Position numbers and translations under genes: made by a program. Below, in pieces: positions 59,701 through 64,000 of a stretch of DNA of 64,000 bases. Below the pieces are notes generated by a model. It was not told the DNA's origin and ran no database searches. It saw only the letters and a program-made list of their open reading frames with translations. This stretch comes from Cristatella mucedo (taxonomy: Eukaryota > Bryozoa > Phylactolaemata > Cristatellidae): NCBI GenBank assembly GCA_009760855.2, contig WPIO01000002.1:8989501-9053500 (forward strand), in the 5' to 3' direction. Each line of letters begins with the position of its first letter. Positions within the stretch are counted from its first letter, which is position 1.

Positions 59701-62399
59701 AGCAACACATCTACTTCAAGGTTTTGTCGCTCACTTGTAGTTTCCTTCATTTTTTGGCTCCAGCCTACCTATAAGATCTACTTCCCCGCTAGGATAAGCA
59801 TCGCACACCCACTTTTCGGGATCTAACTGTTTACCAATACCTTGTACAAACCTCAAATCCTGTGGAGATCGTGTCTTTAGTTCGTATGCTCCCAAAGCCT
59901 AGAACTCACTCCCGACCTGTGTCACGACATCTCCTGACTTGTCCACATTTAAAAAGAAACTAAAACTGCAGCTATTTATGACAGCATTTAATGAGTCACC
60001 GTGATTCGTCTTTTATGTGCTTGTGCGTGCTGACACTGCATGCTGCCACTAACCACACTTGCATGCTGACCCTGTGCATGTCACAGCTAGCCATGTTATT
60101 CTTGTTGTTTGTTGAGCATACTACCACTAACCATTCGATCGTGCTTCCTTTGCTGCTAATGTAAAGCACCTAGAATGAGAATGAGTTCTCTGAGGGCGCT
60201 GTATCAAATTTATTATTATTATTCTTATTAAGATACATGCCGATAGTCCAGAGAGGCATTTCGCAGTCTAGGAGCCAGGATTATTTATCTAGGGATAAAA
60301 GACCTGAAAATTAATGTAGTTTATGTAAGGAGCTAGACCCAAAAGATGGTCATGTACGCAGGGCTAGATCTGCTACTAATGAACAATTATTGCACATTAT
60401 CATAGTGTTTAATCCACACAGACTCGGCGGTTGCTCATCGAGTGGAAATAAGACATCATTTCGTCGTTGCTGGCAGTCAGGGAGGGGGTGTAGCGCCCTG
60501 CCGCCAAGCTCTGCCATCGGGCATGGAGTTGGAGTGAGCAGCAACACACTGAACTACTGCCACCCTAATAATAAAAATAATACACTTGATAAAGCGCCCT
60601 CGGAGAACTCAAACTCTTTCTACGCGCTTTTTACATCTGCTACAAAGAAAACACGATCGAATGGTGAGTGGTATCATGCTTGATAAACAGCATGACCCGG
60701 GGGGGGGGGGTTAAACATATTTATAGGGTTTTGCCTAATGCACAGCTTTATTCGGGGCGTCTGCAAGCTTACACGCTCGATTCAAGGCAGCAATAAGAAA
60801 GTAGCAGTGAATTGGGGCAGAATTTGAACAACAGAGCTATGAGCATGGTGACAGTGTAGCAAAGAGTTGCTAAGCAGCTATCCATTGTAGGGTCACGCGA
60901 TGACCAGCTAAGCAACAGGATCAACAGCATCAAAGAGATCAAGGGCCGATAGGATCTAATAGTATTTGAATAGGATCTGAGTACACAGGGAGGCACACAG
61001 TTGTTGCAAAAACTCGGCTTCGCATGGAAGAGGTTAGCCAAGGCAGGCCTTGAAGTTTTGATAGATATGTCACACGTGTACGTTGTTCCACAGAAGCCGT
61101 CAAATTATGTATCTTTAGGGATAGCAAATTACATCTCTCACACATTTAGAGACTAGCGCCTCGAGATGCGGTAGCATTTGATGGCAGCTCTGCTGCCGAC
61201 GGAATGAGCTATGGGTCTCACGCACAATCGCCAATGCTGCAGCTGCTCTGAAGCAGGCAACTGGCAGCAAGGCCTATAATAATAATAATAATAATGTACT
61301 TGATAAAGCACCCTCAAAGAACTTAATCTCTTTCTAGGCGCTTTGCATTTGCTGCAAAGGGTGGGCACGTCTTGCTATTGAGCTCCACAGCACCAGGAGT
61401 GACCTGTCAAAGCACCGTGAACAATCAAGTTATCTCAGCTGACATTAGCAGCACTAGTAGTATGGATTCATGCTCCAGATGACATCAACCAGCGTTTTGT
61501 GACTTACGTTGCCTAGAAGGATAGACGGCCGAACTGCAGGACGGCACACTGCGCACCACGTCACACGACAGCTGAACACGACCGCTGTCGGTGGCTGACT
61601 TCTCTGCAACGCATGCAAAGGGTGCAAAACTATCCTGGAGCATACTTAATGTCAATCTCACTGCACAGCCGACGGTACAGCCTAAAGGTTTGACCACAAA
61701 TAGACAAACAGCACTTTCTACCTGCTTCAGATGCCAAACGGGAGTGGGCGATCGTAGGGTCAACATCGGCTGGGCTTTTACGTCGGCGGCGTCGGCTTCC
61801 GCCGTTTGCATTCTTTGGCTCCTTTCCCAGAGAATGGGCGTTCATGTATCTCTCTGAGGTCCTGCTCTTTTGCGAGCCGGAATTGGAGTAAAAAGCCGTG
61901 CAAGTTCGGCCGCTGCTCGAACTGGGACGAAGATGATGCTCCAGCAGCTTTACCTGAGTAGACAGATGACACAGCGTCACGCAAGCCTTCGAGCTCCGAA
62001 CAAACCAAATTGGGACCTGCAGTCTTTCTGGGTCGAGCTGCAGCACCAAGCGGGAATTCAAGGCGCCATCAGCTGACATGGCACACTCACTCAGGCAGAA
62101 GGACTCGCCACGCCTACCTGCCAGTCGGTTTCGTCTGCCAGCGGAAACAACTCGTCCCTGATGCATTCGGCGATCTTCCATCGGCCCTTCTTGTTTAGCG
62201 AGAACTCGACGTCATCCGGAGGCAGAGCCGTGCTCAGGCCTCCGAGAAGGTCATCGAGCGCTGCTCTGTCGACCGGCAAAGCCGATGCAGTGCTGCAGCG
62301 CAGGAAGGCGTATCTGCGGCCGAGCACTCGCCCGGAACCTCGTAGCGTCCTGCCCGTGTTGAGGCCATCGTGGCCAGGCTTGGATGTCTTGAGCACCAT
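54336..62399 (-). CDS. RBR-type (RING1-IBR-RING2) E3 ubiquitin ligase, 944 codons
   Basis: The exons I model are 62399-62118, 62037-61954, 59262-58517, 58406-58281, 57941-57767, 57611-57399, 57268-57082, 56947-56819, 56531-56314, 56158-56018 and 55186-54653. They total 2,835 nt with GT/AG borders and matching phases. Exon 3 is mostly low complexity. RING1 (about 491-542) has CGSCFEQ and CGHAFCLDC. The IBR (543-647) has VKWCPNPYC and [24 protein letters not shown]2 (about 667-696) has [19 protein letters not shown] and HFCWRC. Cys 680, in IGCNHMQC, is at the place of the catalytic Cys that takes ubiquitin from the E2 before passing it to the substrate. The C-terminus is helical ([20 protein letters not shown]). 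No ankyrin repeats or cullin part are seen, so the subfamily is open. The link between exons 1-2 and exon 3 is the weakest. A 3'UTR with AATAAA lies at about 54,350. Confidence 0.82.
55254..55291 (+). repeat. Poly(G) run of 38 bases
   Basis: An uninterrupted G run (C run on the transcribed strand), 67 bases upstream of the last RBR exon's acceptor and inside the final intron. Long G runs can form quadruplexes; they are also hard to sequence, so the length is uncertain. Gly- or Pro-run frames across it are not proteins. Confidence 0.95.
55640..55836 (+). mobile_element. LINE family 1 3'UTR and tip in RBR intron
   Basis: A worn upper-strand copy (GTGCATGGAAAGAGATTC and an ATT end) antisense to the host gene, in the intron between exons 10 and 11. 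Confidence 0.55.
56691..56742. repeat. (AT)n(AC)n microsatellite in RBR intron
   Basis: AT repeats followed by AC repeats in the intron between the IBR and RING2 exons. Tyr-Ile-repeat frames across it are artefacts. Confidence 0.9.
59400..60233 (+). mobile_element. LINE family 1 copy in RBR intron (antisense)
   Basis: It starts with the unusual module [20 protein letters not shown] and then [40 protein letters not shown] and [13 protein letters not shown]. The rest of the C-terminus with stops, the 3'UTR, the stem-loop (60,161-60,205) and ATT tail follow. It lies in the long second intron of the RBR gene, on the opposite strand. Confidence 0.82.
60240..60565. other. Intronic DNA with a minor interspersed repeat
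   Basis: 60,420-60,560 is similar to 26,345-26,480 and, inverted, 31,510-31,640 (shared words CGGYGGYTGCTCATYGAGTR and GTCTTATYTCCAC). The type is unknown. No coding sequence is seen. Confidence 0.35.
60570..60700 (-). mobile_element. LINE family 1 3' tip in RBR intron
   Basis: ATT-like end at 60,570-60,585 and the stem-loop (GATAAAGCGCCCTCGGAGAA, then CGCGCTTTTTAC) followed by about 60 bases of 3'UTR, lower strand. It is in the sense orientation to the gene. A short G run (60,700-60,710) follows. Confidence 0.72.
60711..61270. other. Intronic DNA of the RBR gene, no gene seen
   Basis: Lower-strand frames at 61,145-60,769 have no motif or splice borders that I can support. Confidence 0.35.
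61275..61362 (-). mobile_element. LINE family 1 3' tip in RBR intron
   Basis: (ATT)n at 61,277-61,294 and a complete stem-loop (GATAAAGCACCCTCAAAGAA, TAGGCGCTTTGC). It ends after TTTGCTGCAAAG, so it is another extremely short insertion. Confidence 0.75.
61782..61861 (-). other. Possible alternative exon of the RBR gene
   Basis: Bounded by an AG acceptor and a GTAAAA donor, it reads [20 protein letters not shown] in phase with exon 2, but it leaves in phase 2, which does not fit the third exon as modelled. It may be alternative or chance. Confidence 0.2.
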
Positions 62400-62550
62400 G
62401 GCGAGAGGGTAGCTTTACTCGGTGGCTCGAATGCAGAAAAGCAGGTACGGTTTCGGCTCGATGCCAATCTAGCGTTTCCAAGCCACCAGGGAGCAGTCGC
62501 CTACGGGTCTGAGCTGTAGTCACTCTGGAGAACATGCACGCGGCAGCGGC

Positions 62551-62558
62551 TATAAATA
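62551..62558 (-). promoter_or_regulatory. TATA-like box upstream of the RBR gene
   Basis: TATAAATA on the upper strand reads TATTTATA on the lower strand, about 150 bases before the RBR start codon. It could serve either direction. On the upper strand an ATG follows 36 bases later (62,594) with a 34-codon frame that I do not call as a gene. Confidence 0.3.
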
Positions 62559-62639
62559 GGACCTTATGGAGCAGAGTTGCACCACAACGAGCCATGCCGG
62601 TTGCACAAGCAGCCATCACAACACCAGGTAGAGGAGCAC

Positions 62640-63283
62640 CTGAAGAACAGTCTTTGTTAAAACGGTTTTTTAATACTTTTAGCTTTATATAAAAGCTTTA
62701 TAACTATTTATTGAACGTATCACACATTTTTAATATATGTGAAATTCCAGATCAGAAGTCACGGTTTGCAATGGCGCTGGGGGCGGAATGGAGTTATCCC
62801 CCTTCCCTCCCCCCCCCCCGTTAGTCGCCTTGTCAGTTTTTGATTCGACTCTGTAATTCTTACCAAGCAGTAGAACGTGTTAACTATTTTTCAGATCGTC
62901 GAAGTGCTCTAAGATGACACGATTCGTTTCAATTTGGCACGCGAGGAAGCTCTAACGAGAAGGAAGGAGTCCATCTCACGAGCTAGAAGTGAGGTGAATC
63001 TAAGCTCTTCCAATAATAGCGTCGAGAAACAGATGTCTTTTTCTCCGAAGCGTTACAGGCCGAGGCCATGTTGTTTTCCTAATTTAGTTGAAAATTGCTT
63101 GAAGCTCAATTTAAATTGCGTGAGTGCATGGTTGGAGCGTTAGCAGGTCACTAAGACATACGGCCAACTACTGTTAGGACTGTAGCTGATAGTTAGCCTA
63201 TGAACAGGCTTTCAAATCGTTCTTAATATCCGACCAACCTTCTCAAACATATGGCAGAGAGAGATAAAGATATAGAGAGATAA

Positions 63284-63320
<37 letters not shown>

Positions 63321-64000
63321 ACAAGAGACCAGCGTGTACTGGCCAGGCCTTCAACCGACCCGAAAGATCAGTTCATCCGGCTTTCTTTGTATCATACACC
63401 GCTTCAGCACGCTCGTCGGTAACCGACTTTGGCTTACTTATTTCCAAATGACGCCTCTGCTTAGCTGAGTTACTCTATCCACCAATCACGTAGTGAGCTG
63501 ATTTTCTGCTTGCAGTTTGAAAAATAGAAGGCAGAGGGTAAACAGGTCAAGAATTAAGCATGAGTCAGATTATAAATAATGGTGGAATCAATGGCGTGAG
63601 TAAGGATGGGCAAGGCTTGAAGGATATAAGGAGCGCAAGCTTTCGTAATCGGTTATCAAAATAGGTTCAAAATATAGCGTACTGAAGTCTTCAAAAATTG
63701 TTGAGGGCGTTGCAGCTAACTGATAGAGGAAATACGATAACAATTTCTAGTACATGGAGTGGTGCAATGTCCCGCGATTATGAACTACAAGCTTGACAAC
63801 TGATTTTGACCAGAGGACTGGTCATAAAATAGCCACGATTAGCAGAGGCTTATGAGCAGTAAGATATACGATTCTGAATGGATGAGATTATTGTATGGCT
63901 CATGACCTGGCAACTACATCAGGAAAGAGCCTGCCCACAGCCAGGCTCTGTAACTATTGCGGGGTAACCGCTCTGCCGGTCAGTGAGTTCTAGAGCTAAG
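62640..64000. other. No gene seen; GA microsatellite
   Basis: A (GA)n tract lies at 63,257-63,317 and a short C run at 62,811-62,819. A 69-codon frame at 62,934-63,143 has no motif. There is nothing else I can support. Confidence 0.5.

Noticed and set aside
62594-62698. 34-codon frame behind a TATA box on the upper strand
   Set aside because: Too short and without homology; the box may belong to the lower-strand gene.

Overview
The window looks like a piece of an invertebrate animal genome, perhaps lophotrochozoan, though I cannot name the species. The reasons are intron-split genes with GT/AG borders, many 3'-terminal pieces of non-LTR retrotransposons, a tRNA-derived SINE, hAT and Tigger DNA transposons, and long dinucleotide microsatellites. 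There is no operon structure, CRISPR array or rRNA.

Region 1, about 1-17,550, is AT-rich and is best read as a decayed endogenous virus of the Polinton/Maverick (adintovirus-like) group. It holds a Polinton-type integrase ending in the RRxxDPIWS signature, a YqaJ-like exonuclease, a phospholipase-A2-like protein beside a pX-like minor capsid fragment, two capsid candidates, and several unassigned ORFs. It also holds two things I would not expect: a set of proteins built from phage-tail-fibre-like repeat motifs (lower strand at 0.1-3.3 kb, upper strand at 15.0-15.9 kb) and an HNH-AP2 endonuclease (4.6-5.1 kb). Almost every reading frame is broken by stops or shifts. Host elements have landed inside it: a 2.7-kb hAT (8,204-10,898) and a LINE end (11,292-11,957), both inside viral reading frames, a 90-bp LINE tip (13.5 kb), a fourth LINE copy (5.8-6.5 kb), and two Tigger remnants. 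So the insertion is old and lies in host DNA. No DNA polymerase B, packaging ATPase or protease was found; they may be lost or lie to the left.

Region 2, about 17.5-54.3 kb, is repeat-rich host DNA with two paralogous secreted C-type lectin genes pointing away from each other: one on the lower strand (35,406-32,161) and one on the upper strand (43,237-45,205). Both have five coding exons with the same splice phases, the same 156-nt fourth exon, a galactose-type QPD motif and a matching 5'UTR splice site. The rest is mainly copies of one CR1/L2-like LINE family (family 1), three copies of a second LINE family, and three SINE copies. The most complete LINE runs from endonuclease to C-terminus at 53.4-51.3 kb on the lower strand.

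Region 3, about 54.3-62.6 kb, is GC-rich in its exons and encodes on the lower strand an RBR (RING1-IBR-RING2) E3 ubiquitin ligase. I could model eleven coding exons giving 944 codons in one unbroken frame. Its introns hold LINE fragments in both orientations and a 38-base G run. The last 1.4 kb shows only a GA microsatellite and no supported gene.
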